Origin: an uncultured Acidobacteriia bacterium
Lineage (GTDB): Bacteria > Acidobacteriota > Terriglobia > Bryobacterales > Bryobacteraceae
DNA length: 61,664 nt
Direction of reading: 5' to 3'
Assembly (NCBI GenBank): GCA_903929755.1
Contig: CAIYVZ010000155.1
Coordinates: forward strand, 1 to 61,664
In this document: positions 16,445-24,192 of the stretch, in pieces
Numbering within the stretch: the first letter of the stretch is position 1
Layout of the letters: every line of letters begins with the position of its first letter
Notes under the pieces: generated by a model
The model's database searches: none
Told to the model about the DNA's origin: nothing
Seen by the model: the letters and a program-made list of their open reading frames with translations, nothing else
Program-made: the position numbers and the translations under genes

Positions 16445-17758
16445 ATGCAAGCTCCAACTCCGCCCGTCACTAATACCCGGCGACGGCTTCTGACTACTTC
16501 TGCCGCTGCGGCGATGGCGGTGCTGCGACCCGGCGCGGTGGCCTTTGCTCAAAAGGCGATGGTTACGGCGGGCAAGCGATCTGCCGAAGAGTTGGCTCGC
16601 GACGAGGATTTCTGGTGGAACGTTCGCGAGGCGTTTACGGTAGACCGGACGCTGATCAATCTGAATAATGGTGGTGTTTCGCCCTCGCCCCGGATCGTGC
16701 AGGATACCGAAATCCGCTATCTGCAGATGGAGAACATGAACCCCACGTATTTCATGTGGCGGATTCTGGATCCTGGGGTGGAGACGTGCCGGCGGCGGCT
16801 GGCGACGTCGTTCGGGTGCGATCCGGAAGAGATTGCGATTACGCGGAATGCCAGTGAATCGCTGGAGACGGTGCAGTTCGGGCTGGATTTGAAGCGTGGC
16901 GATGAAGTGATCACGACGAATCAGGATTATCCGCGGATGATTGCGGCGTGGAAGCAGCGGGAGCGTCGGGATGGTCTGAAGCTGACGCAGCTGAAGTTTC
17001 AGGTGCCGGCGCCGAGTCTGGATTATCTGGCGCAGCTGATTGAGAACGCGATCACGCCACAGACGAAGGTGATCCATATCTGCCACATCACGAATCTGAC
17101 GGGGCAGATTTTCCCGGTGAAGAAGATTTGCCAGATGGCGCGGAAGCGGGGGATTGAAGTGGTGGTGGATGGGGCGCACGCGTATGCGCAGTTCCCGTTC
17201 AAGCATTCGGATCTGGATTGCGATTACTACGGCGTGTCGCTGCATAAGTGGTTGCTGGCTCCCATCGGGACGGGGATGCTGTATGTGCGGAAGGAAAAGA
17301 TCCCGAAAATCTGGCCTTTGCTGGCGGCGGACGAGTCGCTGACGAACGATATTCGGAAGTTTGAGCAGATTGGGACGCACCCGGCTTCGCAGCGAAATGC
17401 GATTGCGGAGGCGATGAATTTCCACGAGAGCATTGGGGTGGAGCGGAAGGCGGAGCGGTTCCGGTATCTGCGGCAGAGGTGGACGGAAGCGTTGCGGCCG
17501 CTGAAGGGGATTCAGTTGTTTACCAGCGATGACCCGACGATGTCCTGCGGGATTGGGCTGGTGGGGATTGAAGGGATGACGGCGGAGAAGATTGCCGGTT
17601 TCCTGAATGCGAAGTACCGGGTTTGGGTGACGACGGTGACGATGCCGGGCGAGTTTGCCGGGGTTCGGGTGACGCCGAATGTGTATACGACGCTGGGCGA
17701 GATTGATACGTTTATTGAGGCGATGCAGGATCTGGTGAAGAACGGCGTTAAGGCCTGA
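16445..17758 (+). CDS. Tat-exported class V aminotransferase-like PLP enzyme
   Basis: A 437-aa protein of the class V aminotransferase / isopenicillin-N-epimerase-like family. The N-terminus is a twin-arginine signal (NTRRRLLTTSAAAAMAVLRP), implying folding with PLP before export. The core shows the ITRNASESLE cofactor-binding region, VVVDGAHAYAQ (the PLP-binding aspartate) and the Schiff-base lysine in YGVSLHKWLLAP. Members act as epimerases, cysteine desulfurases or lyases, and the substrate here is unknown. An exported member is common in Acidobacteria and Bacteroidetes. It stands between the VWFA gene and a toxin-antitoxin pair without clear operon links. Confidence 0.85.
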   Translation: MQAPTPPVTNTRRRLLTTSAAAAMAVLRPGAVAFAQKAMVTAGKRSAEELARDEDFWWNVREAFTVDRTLINLNNGGVSPSPRIVQDTEIRYLQMENMNPTYFMWRILDPGVETCRRRLATSFGCDPEEIAITRNASESLETVQFGLDLKRGDEVITTNQDYPRMIAAWKQRERRDGLKLTQLKFQVPAPSLDYLAQLIENAITPQTKVIHICHITNLTGQIFPVKKICQMARKRGIEVVVDGAHAYAQFPFKHSDLDCDYYGVSLHKWLLAPIGTGMLYVRKEKIPKIWPLLAADESLTNDIRKFEQIGTHPASQRNAIAEAMNFHESIGVERKAERFRYLRQRWTEALRPLKGIQLFTSDDPTMSCGIGLVGIEGMTAEKIAGFLNAKYRVWVTTVTMPGEFAGVRVTPNVYTTLGEIDTFIEAMQDLVKNGVKA

Positions 17759-17794
17759 TTCTTCGGCAATACGGCGTTATCATGAAAAGTGTCC

Positions 17795-18013
17795 ATGACA
17801 ACACGGGAAGCGCTGCACGAAATCGTTGATCTGTTGCCCGATGCCAAGGCTGAGCTCGCTCATACCTGGCTGATGGACCTCTGTGATGCGGAAGATGAGG
17901 ACGGGCCTCCGCTGGATGCGGCCGCGCTCGCTTCGTTGGATCGCGGCCTGGCAGACCTTGCGGCAGGTCGGGTAAAGCCACTGGCTGAGTACGAACGCGA
18001 ACGCGGCCTGTGA
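17795..18013 (+). CDS. Antitoxin of a RelE/ParE-type pair
   Basis: A 72-aa acidic protein (TTREALHEIVDLLPDAKAEL, then LDAAALASLDRGLADLAAGR with a basic C-terminal tail). The helical N-terminal part and the sentence-like repeat ALASLDRGLADLAAGRVKPL, followed by EYERERG, resemble the C-terminal neutralising segment of small antitoxins paired with ParE/RelE toxins. I prefer ATG 17795 over GTG 17789. The stop codon overlaps the toxin's GTG (GTGA), so translation is coupled. The pair probably autorepresses, but no operator is evident. Confidence 0.75.
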   Translation: MTTREALHEIVDLLPDAKAELAHTWLMDLCDAEDEDGPPLDAAALASLDRGLADLAAGRVKPLAEYERERGL

Positions 18014-18273
18014 GCTTTTCGGTCGAGGTTGCCCGTGAAGCGGAGAAGATCCTGGATCGCATGGATCGTTCTACTGAACAGCGAATTCGAGCTCGGTTCC
18101 GCCTTCTTGGTGCCGACCCTTTCGATCCGCGTATTTCGGGACCACTCTCCGACAGACCCGGGATCCGGAAGTCGAGAGTTGGCGGCTGGCGGATACTATT
18201 TACCGCAGATCGCGAGATTCGGATCGTCTCGATCCTGACTGTGGACACCCGCGGCCAGGTTTACAAGCACTGA
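18010..18273 (+). CDS. RelE/ParE-family toxin
   Basis: An 87-aa basic protein with the RelE/ParE fold pattern: FSVEVAREAEKILDRMDRST at the start, a helix, then KSRVGGWRILFTADRE and VDTRGQVYKH at the end. RelE members cut mRNA in the ribosome and ParE members poison gyrase; sequence alone does not separate them here. The GTG start at 18010 overlaps the antitoxin stop. Unlike the PIN pair at 3.8 kb, this pair is intact and could be active. Confidence 0.85.
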   Translation: MSFSVEVAREAEKILDRMDRSTEQRIRARFRLLGADPFDPRISGPLSDRPGIRKSRVGGWRILFTADREIRIVSILTVDTRGQVYKH

Positions 18274-18314
18274 CTCGTGTGCACCGCACCTGATCTGCGA
18301 CATAATGACAGGCG

Positions 18315-19136
18315 ATGAACCGCGCTGAGATTCTGGAACGATTTAACGCTCTTCGCCGAACGGGCACCCCGATAATTGGGGCCGGAGCCGGGACTGGGAT
18401 CTCGGCTAAATGCGCCGAGGATGGCGGGGCGGACCTCATCATCATCTACAATTCGGGCCGCTATCGCATGGCGGGGCGGGGTTCGCTGGCCGGGATGATG
18501 CCTTATGGGGATGCGAACGCCATTGTGATGGACATGGCGCGGGAAGTACTGCCGGTGGTTCGGCAGACTCCGGTGCTGGCCGGCGTCTGTGGCACCGATC
18601 CGTTTCGCCGGATGAGTTCGTTTTTGCGCGATGTGCAGGCTGCGGGTTTCGCGGGCGTACAGAATTTTCCTACCGTGGGGCTGATCGACGGGGTCTTTCG
18701 GGAGAATCTGGAAGAGACCGGGATGGGGTACGGGCTGGAAGTGGAGATGATTGCTCAGGCTCACTCCATGGATCTGCTCACGTGTCCGTACGTGTTCAAT
18801 GTGGCCGAAGCGGAGGCGATGGCTCGCGCCGGGGCGGACGTTCTGGTGGCGCACATGGGCCTGACTACCAGCGGCAACATCGGCGCCCGCACTGCGCTCA
18901 CTTTGGACGCGTGCGTTGCCCGGGTACAGGAAATTCGGGACGCCGCAGCGCGGATTCGGGGCGAAGAGATTCTGGTCCTCTGCCATGGCGGGCCAATCGC
19001 GGAGCCTGACGATGCGGCGTATGTTCTGCGCCACACGCGGGGGATTGCGGGTTTTTTTGGGGCGTCGAGTATGGAAAGATTGCCAGTGGAGCGCGCGATT
19101 ACCGAGCAGGTTCGCAAGTTCAAGGAGATTAGCTAA
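18315..19136 (+). CDS. Phosphoenolpyruvate-hydrolase-like TIM-barrel protein (Tm-1 C-terminal half)
   Basis: A 273-aa protein of the PEP-hydrolase-like TIM-barrel family (PF09370-type), matching the C-terminal half of the plant virus-resistance protein Tm-1. Visible motifs are [20 protein letters not shown] at the N-terminus, [42 protein letters not shown] and [15 protein letters not shown], then [10 protein letters not shown] at the end. Its stop overlaps the cupin start by one base (TAATG), and a UPF0261 gene follows. The reaction in bacteria is not settled; the cluster suggests carbon-compound catabolism. Confidence 0.85.
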   Translation: MNRAEILERFNALRRTGTPIIGAGAGTGISAKCAEDGGADLIIIYNSGRYRMAGRGSLAGMMPYGDANAIVMDMAREVLPVVRQTPVLAGVCGTDPFRRMSSFLRDVQAAGFAGVQNFPTVGLIDGVFRENLEETGMGYGLEVEMIAQAHSMDLLTCPYVFNVAEAEAMARAGADVLVAHMGLTTSGNIGARTALTLDACVARVQEIRDAAARIRGEEILVLCHGGPIAEPDDAAYVLRHTRGIAGFFGASSMERLPVERAITEQVRKFKEIS

Positions 19137-19552
19137 TGGACGGCAAACGCTACGTATCCCCGAATGACGTGGAGACGCAGGTCTTTCCCTGGGGCACGAT
19201 TAAATGGCTCAGCGAACCCCGGGTAACGGGGACGGATCGCTTCACCATGGGCGTGGTGCTGCTGGATCCGGGCAAGGGCCATGCGCGCCACAATCATCCG
19301 GGCGTTGAGGAGATTCTGTACGTGGTGTCGGGGGAAGGCGGCCAGATGATCGACCTGGGCGGCGAGGAGTGGACACCCATAAAAGCGGGGGATCTGGTGC
19401 ATATTCCGCCCGATATTTACCACTCAACGGTGAATACCGGGTGGGAGGCTTTGAAGCTGATGGCCATCTATGCGCCGCCGGGGCCGGAGGCGATTTTGCG
19501 AGCTTTGGCGGAGTGCAGGGTGCTGGCTCCGGGTGAATTGCCAGGCGCGTGA
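19136..19552 (+). CDS. Cupin-domain protein
   Basis: A 138-aa single-domain cupin. Motif 1 appears as GKGHARHNHPGVEEILYVVS (GxxxxHxH-E spacing for metal binding) and motif 2 as AGDLVHIPPDIYHSTVNTG (with the second histidine). Such proteins are isomerases, epimerases or dioxygenases, or bind sugars. Lying translationally coupled between the two Tm-1-like halves, it probably acts on the same substrate or its acid product. The small size and complete metal ligands suggest a working enzyme. Confidence 0.85.
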   Translation: MDGKRYVSPNDVETQVFPWGTIKWLSEPRVTGTDRFTMGVVLLDPGKGHARHNHPGVEEILYVVSGEGGQMIDLGGEEWTPIKAGDLVHIPPDIYHSTVNTGWEALKLMAIYAPPGPEAILRALAECRVLAPGELPGA

Positions 19553-19559
19553 GGCGGGG

Positions 19560-20771
19560 ATGAAGACAGTCGCCGTCATCGCAACGTTTGACACCAAGGG
19601 AGCTGAGGCGGAGTTTCTCCGGCACGCGATTGAAGCTGCGGGTGTGGCGGTTTTCAGCGTGGATGTCGGGGTGCTCGGCGAGCATTCGTTCCGGGCCGAT
19701 ATCGGGCCGGGGGACGTTGCGGCGGCCGGGGAGACCACCCTTGCGGCGCTGGTGGCTGGAGGCGACCGCGGGGTTGCGGTGGAAGCGATGGCTCGCGGGG
19801 CGGCGGTTACGGTGCGTGGGCTGTTCGACGCCGGGCGGATCCACGGTGTGATCTCGCTGGGGGGCTCTGCCGGAACCATGATTGGCACTGCGGCGATGCG
19901 CGCTTTGCCGCTGGGGGTTCCCAAGGTGATGGTGTCGACGCTGGCTTCGGGTGACACGAGGCCTTACGTTGGGACGCGCGACATCTGCATGATGTATTCG
20001 GTGCTGGATATTGCAGGCTTGAACGTGCTGTCCCGCACGGTGCTGAGCAACGCGGCGGCTGCTGTTTGCGGCATGGTTTCGCAAGCGGCGCAGGGGGAAG
20101 CGAAGCGTCGTTTGACGGTGGCGGCGACGATGTTCGGCGTCACCACGCTTTGCGTTACCCTGGCTCGCCAGCGCCTGGAAGAGGCGGGCTGTGAGGTGAT
20201 GGTGTTCCATGCCACGGGTTCCGGGGGCCGGGCGATGGAAGAGCTGATTGCCGATGGTCTGATTGACGGGGTGCTGGACGTTACAACTACGGAACTGGCG
20301 GATGAACTGGTGGGCGGGGTGATGAGTGCGGGGCCGGACCGGCTGCGCGCTGCGGGCAGGCGTGGCATTCCGCAAGTGGTTTGCCCGGGCGCTATCGACA
20401 TGGTGAACTTCGGGCCCCTGGATACAGTGCCGGCAGCGTTCCGGAACCGCCAGCTTCACGTCCATAACGCGACAGTGACGCTGATGCGGACCACGGCGGA
20501 GGAGTGCGCGGAGATCGGGAAACGGACGGCGGAACGGCTGAATCTGGCCGCTGGCCCGGTGACGCTGCTGCTGCCGATGCGAGGTTTTTCGGGAATCGAT
20601 GTTGCGGGCGGCGTCTTCGATTCGCAGGCAGCGCGGGACGCTTACCGTGACGCGGTTGTGGCTCATGCCCGCCCGGGAATTCAGGTAGTGGAAATGCCGT
20701 TGCGCATCAATGACGGGGAGTTTGCCACCGCGGCAGCCGAAGCTTTGCTCGCGGTATTGAAGCGGGGCTAG
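19560..20771 (+). CDS. UPF0261 family ATP-binding protein (Tm-1 N-terminal half)
   Basis: A 403-aa protein of the UPF0261 family. The ATG at 19560 begins KTVAVIATFDTKGAEAEFLR, the family signature, followed by GGSAGTMIGTAAMRALPLGV, VKVMVSTLASGD-like and YVGTRDICMMYSVLDIAGLN, and VFHATGSGGRAMEELI in the second Rossmann-like domain. In tomato Tm-1 this is the N-terminal ATP-binding domain, fused to the TIM-barrel half encoded two genes upstream. It starts 7 nt after the cupin stop, so the three genes form one operon. Its stop overlaps convergent proC by 4 nt. Confidence 0.87.
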   Translation: MKTVAVIATFDTKGAEAEFLRHAIEAAGVAVFSVDVGVLGEHSFRADIGPGDVAAAGETTLAALVAGGDRGVAVEAMARGAAVTVRGLFDAGRIHGVISLGGSAGTMIGTAAMRALPLGVPKVMVSTLASGDTRPYVGTRDICMMYSVLDIAGLNVLSRTVLSNAAAAVCGMVSQAAQGEAKRRLTVAATMFGVTTLCVTLARQRLEEAGCEVMVFHATGSGGRAMEELIADGLIDGVLDVTTTELADELVGGVMSAGPDRLRAAGRRGIPQVVCPGAIDMVNFGPLDTVPAAFRNRQLHVHNATVTLMRTTAEECAEIGKRTAERLNLAAGPVTLLLPMRGFSGIDVAGGVFDSQAARDAYRDAVVAHARPGIQVVEMPLRINDGEFATAAAEALLAVLKRG

Positions 20772-21607
20772 TGTTTGGCGGGCTTGCCGAGGTGCTCCAC
20801 GATGCGGGTCGCCTCTTCCACGGCACGCGCCAGAACGGAGCGAATCTTGCCGTCTTCCAGCATCAGCAGGCCGCCGATGGTGCAGCCGGCGGGGGTGGTA
20901 ACGTCGTCGCGCAACGACGCGGGGTGGCGGCCGGTTTCCAGCACCATCTTTGCCGAGCCCAACATGGTTTGGGCTACCAGGGTGAGGGCGAGGTCGCGGC
21001 GCAGGCCGACGCGGACGCCGGCGTCGGCGAGGGCTTCCATCACCAGATACATGTAGGCGGGGCCGCTGCCGCTGAGCGCGGTGACGGCATTGCAGTAGTG
21101 CTCTTCAACGGTGACGCAGCGGCCAACGGAGCTGAAGATTCGTTCGGCGAGGGCAAGGTGGCCCGGCGTGGCGTTGTGGCCCGCGCAGACGACCGTCATG
21201 CCTTCGCGGGCGACGCAGGGTGTGTTGGGGACGGCGCGGACCCAAACGCCGGGCAGCAGCGCTTCGAGGCGCTCCAGCGTGACGCCGGCGAGGATGGAGA
21301 TCAGCATGGTGTCAGGCCGCAGGTTGGCTTCGCGGAGCTTCTCGCAGATTTTGGCGATCTGGGCTGGCTTGCAGCAGATGAGGATGATGCCGGAGGTGGC
21401 TGCGACTTCGGTATAGTCCTGTTGGGCGACGATTCCGAGTTGTTGGGCTACGGTGGCGCAGGTCTGTTCGGTGCGTGCCGTGGCCCAAATCTGGTTCGGG
21501 ACAACGAGGCCGGCATCGAGAAGACCCCGAATGAGGGTTGTGCCCATAACGCCTGCGCCGATCACGCCGAGGGTCCGGCCGGGTTCAAGAAATCCAGTGT
21601 TGTGCAT
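20768..21607 (-). CDS. proC: Pyrroline-5-carboxylate reductase
   Basis: About 279 aa; it reduces pyrroline-5-carboxylate to proline with NAD(P)H. The N-terminal dinucleotide fold has GVIGAGVMGTTLIRGLL. Later motifs are CCKPAQI, ILAGVTLERLEAL and RAVPNTPC, and the signature VTALSGSGPAYMYLVMEALA, with DDVTTPAGCTIGGLLMLE near the end. I chose the methionine at 21607 because AGGAAG lies 5-6 nt upstream; a start six codons earlier (21625) has no such site. It is monocistronic and convergent with the UPF0261 gene. Confidence 0.95.
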   Translation of the reverse strand: MHNTGFLEPGRTLGVIGAGVMGTTLIRGLLDAGLVVPNQIWATARTEQTCATVAQQLGIVAQQDYTEVAATSGIILICCKPAQIAKICEKLREANLRPDTMLISILAGVTLERLEALLPGVWVRAVPNTPCVAREGMTVVCAGHNATPGHLALAERIFSSVGRCVTVEEHYCNAVTALSGSGPAYMYLVMEALADAGVRVGLRRDLALTLVAQTMLGSAKMVLETGRHPASLRDDVTTPAGCTIGGLLMLEDGKIRSVLARAVEEATRIVEHLGKPAKH

Positions 21608-21700
21608 GTGTGCTTCCTGAACCATTTACGCATGGCGGGTCTTGGCATTCCCTCCGTATGGAGCCCTGTTACACTTTCACTACTGGAGCCCGAAATCGTA

Positions 21701-22375
21701 TTGGCGCGCGGAAAATTTTTACGTCTCTTTATCGGCAACATGGCTTCGGGCAAGACGAGGCATCTTCTTACCGAGATTGAGACGCTGCGGCGCTACGGGA
21801 ACAAGAAGATCGCAGTCTTCAAGCCCCGGACAGACACGCGGAGCGGGATGAACACGATCCGCAGCCGGCGTGGCGATGAAGATCCGGCGGAAGAGATCAC
21901 GGCGAGCGATCCGAGTGATCTGTGGCCCATCCTGAGTCTCCGGGAGTCTGAACTTGGCTGCAAGTTCGAGATTATTGCTTTTGACGAGGTTCAGTTTTTC
22001 CCGCGTAACTCCGGGTTCTTCCAGCTGGTGAAGCACCTTCTGGAGCAGGGGTACGACGTGATCGGCGCGGGGCTGGCCTTTGATTTTCGGGGTGAACCGT
22101 TTGGCTCCACGCCGGATTTGGCGCTGCTGGCGGAAGACCGCTGCATGTGGATGACGTCCTATTGCACTCGTTGCGGGCAGCGGGCGCTGTATCCGCAGCG
22201 AATTATCAATGGCGAACCGGCGCATTACAATAGTCCGCAGATTCTGGTGGGCGGCGATGAGACTTACGAGCCGCGTTGCGATGACCACTTCATCCTGCCG
22301 GGGCGGCATTATCCTGGGGTAGATGAAAGCTCTCCGCAGGGTTCGATCTGGCCGCGGTCGGTTGAGACGACTTAG
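21701..22375 (+). CDS. tdk: Thymidine kinase, type II
   Basis: About 224 aa, salvaging thymidine to dTMP. The P-loop is LFIGNMASGKTRHLL. FKPRTDTRSG and the Walker B-like FEIIAFDEVQFF follow, then GLAFDFRGEPFGS (lasso region) and the zinc site with CTRCG and a later CDDH. The start is uncertain: TTG at 21701 puts the P-loop at the usual distance, whereas ATG 21632 would add 23 residues not typical for the family. The upstream gene is divergent proC, so the promoter lies between 21608 and 21700. Confidence 0.9.
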   Translation: MARGKFLRLFIGNMASGKTRHLLTEIETLRRYGNKKIAVFKPRTDTRSGMNTIRSRRGDEDPAEEITASDPSDLWPILSLRESELGCKFEIIAFDEVQFFPRNSGFFQLVKHLLEQGYDVIGAGLAFDFRGEPFGSTPDLALLAEDRCMWMTSYCTRCGQRALYPQRIINGEPAHYNSPQILVGGDETYEPRCDDHFILPGRHYPGVDESSPQGSIWPRSVETT

Positions 22376-22398
22376 GCCCCTCGGGTAAAGCAACCTTC

Positions 22399-23388
22399 GT
22401 GACGGCAACAGGACTTCAACTCGTCGATCTGCGTCAGGTGGACCTGGTGCAGCTGGAGCCATTGCTGGAGGAAGAAATCGCGGAGTGGGACGAGGCGCTG
22501 AACTGGGATTTTTCTGAGAACGCGGCGCAGGTACGTCGGTATGTGGGCACCCGGACGCTGCCGGGCGTGGCGCTGCTGGATGGGCGTTCTGTGGCGGGCT
22601 ACGGCTACACGGTACTGGACGAACCCAAGGGACTGATTGGCGATGTGTACCTGCGGCGTGCCTGGAGGCAGGCGGATTCGGAGATGCGCATGTTCAAAGT
22701 CCTGCTGGACGCGATGACGGGCACTCCGGGCATTCAGAGAGTTGAAAGCCAGTTGATGCTGGCGCAGCCTGAGATAGTGCGGGCTTTGGACCGGGAGCGC
22801 TTTGTGCGGGTCTATGACCGGCTACTGATGTCGCGGGACCCGGCCGAGTACCTGGCGATGGAACGGACGATAGACCGGGCCGAAGGTGTTCAGCAAAGAT
22901 TTCGGTTTGTGGAGTGGGACCCATCCGCCCTGCATTCGCTGCCCCAGTTGATTACGCGGGCCTACGAGGGGCATGTGGATGGACAGATCAACGATCAGTT
23001 CACCACGGAGGCGGGCGCCGGGCTGTTCCTGCGCGCCCTGATGGAGGGGGGGGGCTGTGGCGAGTTCTTCCGGCCCGCGTCCTTTCTTGCCATTGACCGG
23101 CGAACCTTGGGGGTGGCGGGCGCGATCCTGACGAGTTTTGTGACTCGCGATACGGCCCACGTCACGCAGATTTGTGTGGTTCCGGAGGCGCAGGGGACGG
23201 GGTTGGGCCGGGAGCTGCTGCGCCGCTCCTTACTCGCTCTGGCTGAAGGGGGAGCGCGGAAAGTGACGCTCACAGTGACGTCCACGAACGAGCGCGCCAT
23301 CCGGCTTTATCAGGCGGCCGGCTTTGCAGAGATGCGGCGTTTTTGCGCCGTCGTCTGGGACGCCGGTTCCTATATGTCAAACTCCTGA
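22399..23388 (+). CDS. Tandem GNAT acetyltransferase
   Basis: A 329-aa protein with two GNAT-like halves. The second (about 185-315) has the clear acetyl-CoA binding pattern ICVVPEAQGTGLGRELLRRS (Q/R-x-x-G-x-G/A) and the terminal NERAIRLYQAAGF motif. The first half (about 5-150) lacks a clear motif A and may be a degenerate domain. The acetyl acceptor is unknown. It begins with GTG 23 bp after tdk and ends one base before the YmdB gene, so tdk, this gene and the next may be one transcript. Confidence 0.82.
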   Translation: MTATGLQLVDLRQVDLVQLEPLLEEEIAEWDEALNWDFSENAAQVRRYVGTRTLPGVALLDGRSVAGYGYTVLDEPKGLIGDVYLRRAWRQADSEMRMFKVLLDAMTGTPGIQRVESQLMLAQPEIVRALDRERFVRVYDRLLMSRDPAEYLAMERTIDRAEGVQQRFRFVEWDPSALHSLPQLITRAYEGHVDGQINDQFTTEAGAGLFLRALMEGGGCGEFFRPASFLAIDRRTLGVAGAILTSFVTRDTAHVTQICVVPEAQGTGLGRELLRRSLLALAEGGARKVTLTVTSTNERAIRLYQAAGFAEMRRFCAVVWDAGSYMSNS

Positions 23389-23389
23389 A

Positions 23390-24172
23390 TTGAGACTAAT
23401 ATTTATTGGTGACATTTTTGGGCATGCTGGACGGCGCATTGTAGCGGATCATCTGGCAGACATTCGGGCTACGCAGGGTATCGACGTGGTGATTGCGAAT
23501 GGGGAGAATTCGGCTGCGGGGTTTGGGATTACGCCGGGCATCACCCAGGATCTGATTAGTTATGGCGTGGATGTGATTACGACGGGCAATCACATTTGGG
23601 ACAAGAAGGAAATTCTGACGTACTTCCAGCACCAGCCGCGGCTGCTGCGCCCGGCGAATTATCCGGACCCGGCGCCCGGCGCGGGCGTGTTCATACACGA
23701 AACGCCGGCGGGAGTGAAGATTGCGGTGATGAATCTGCAGGGCCGCGTTTACATGGCGAATACGGACTGTCCGTTTCGTAAAGCCGATGCCATTCTGGCC
23801 GCGTTACCGGCGGATGTGAAGGTTCGGTTCCTCGATTTCCATGCGGAAGTGACGAGTGAGAAGATCGCGATGGGCTGGTATCTGAATGGGCGGGTTTCAG
23901 CTGTAGTGGGGACGCACACGCATATTCCTACCGCCGACACCCGCATTCTGTCCGGCGGTACGGCGTACCAGACGGATTGCGGCATGACTGGGCCCTACGA
24001 CTCGGTGATCGGTGTGGAGAAAGACCCGATTCTGCACAAGTTCCTGAGCCAGCAGCCGGTGAAGATGGAACCGGCCAAGGGCATGGTGGAACTGCATTCG
24101 GTGATTGTGGATGTGGACGACGAGACGGGAAAAGCTGTGGCCGTTCGGCGCCACGTGGTCTACGGCGACTAA
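23390..24172 (+). CDS. YmdB-type metallophosphoesterase (TIGR00282 family)
   Basis: About 260 aa with the calcineurin-like metal sites of YmdB: FIGDIFGHAGR at the start (first Asp), ANGENSAAGFGI, TTGNHIWDKKEI, FHAEVTSEK and GTHTHIPTAD with NxxxTDxGMTGP after it. YmdB hydrolyses 2',3'-cyclic nucleotides or c-di-nucleotides in vitro and affects biofilm decisions in Bacillus. The start is a TTG at 23390, one base after the upstream stop, as no ATG fits. It converges with the NHL-repeat gene across a 20-bp gap. Confidence 0.9.
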   Translation: MRLIFIGDIFGHAGRRIVADHLADIRATQGIDVVIANGENSAAGFGITPGITQDLISYGVDVITTGNHIWDKKEILTYFQHQPRLLRPANYPDPAPGAGVFIHETPAGVKIAVMNLQGRVYMANTDCPFRKADAILAALPADVKVRFLDFHAEVTSEKIAMGWYLNGRVSAVVGTHTHIPTADTRILSGGTAYQTDCGMTGPYDSVIGVEKDPILHKFLSQQPVKMEPAKGMVELHSVIVDVDDETGKAVAVRRHVVYGD

Positions 24173-24192
24173 GCGCGAGCGGAACGGCCCGG

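Noticed and set aside
15950-17425. 491-aa minus-strand open frame opposite the VWFA and aminotransferase genes
   Set aside because: It spans two real genes in antisense and has arginine/histidine-rich nonsense composition.
19242-20666. 474-aa minus-strand open frame opposite the cupin and UPF0261 genes
   Set aside because: Antisense shadow; R/H/P-rich with no fold-like pattern.
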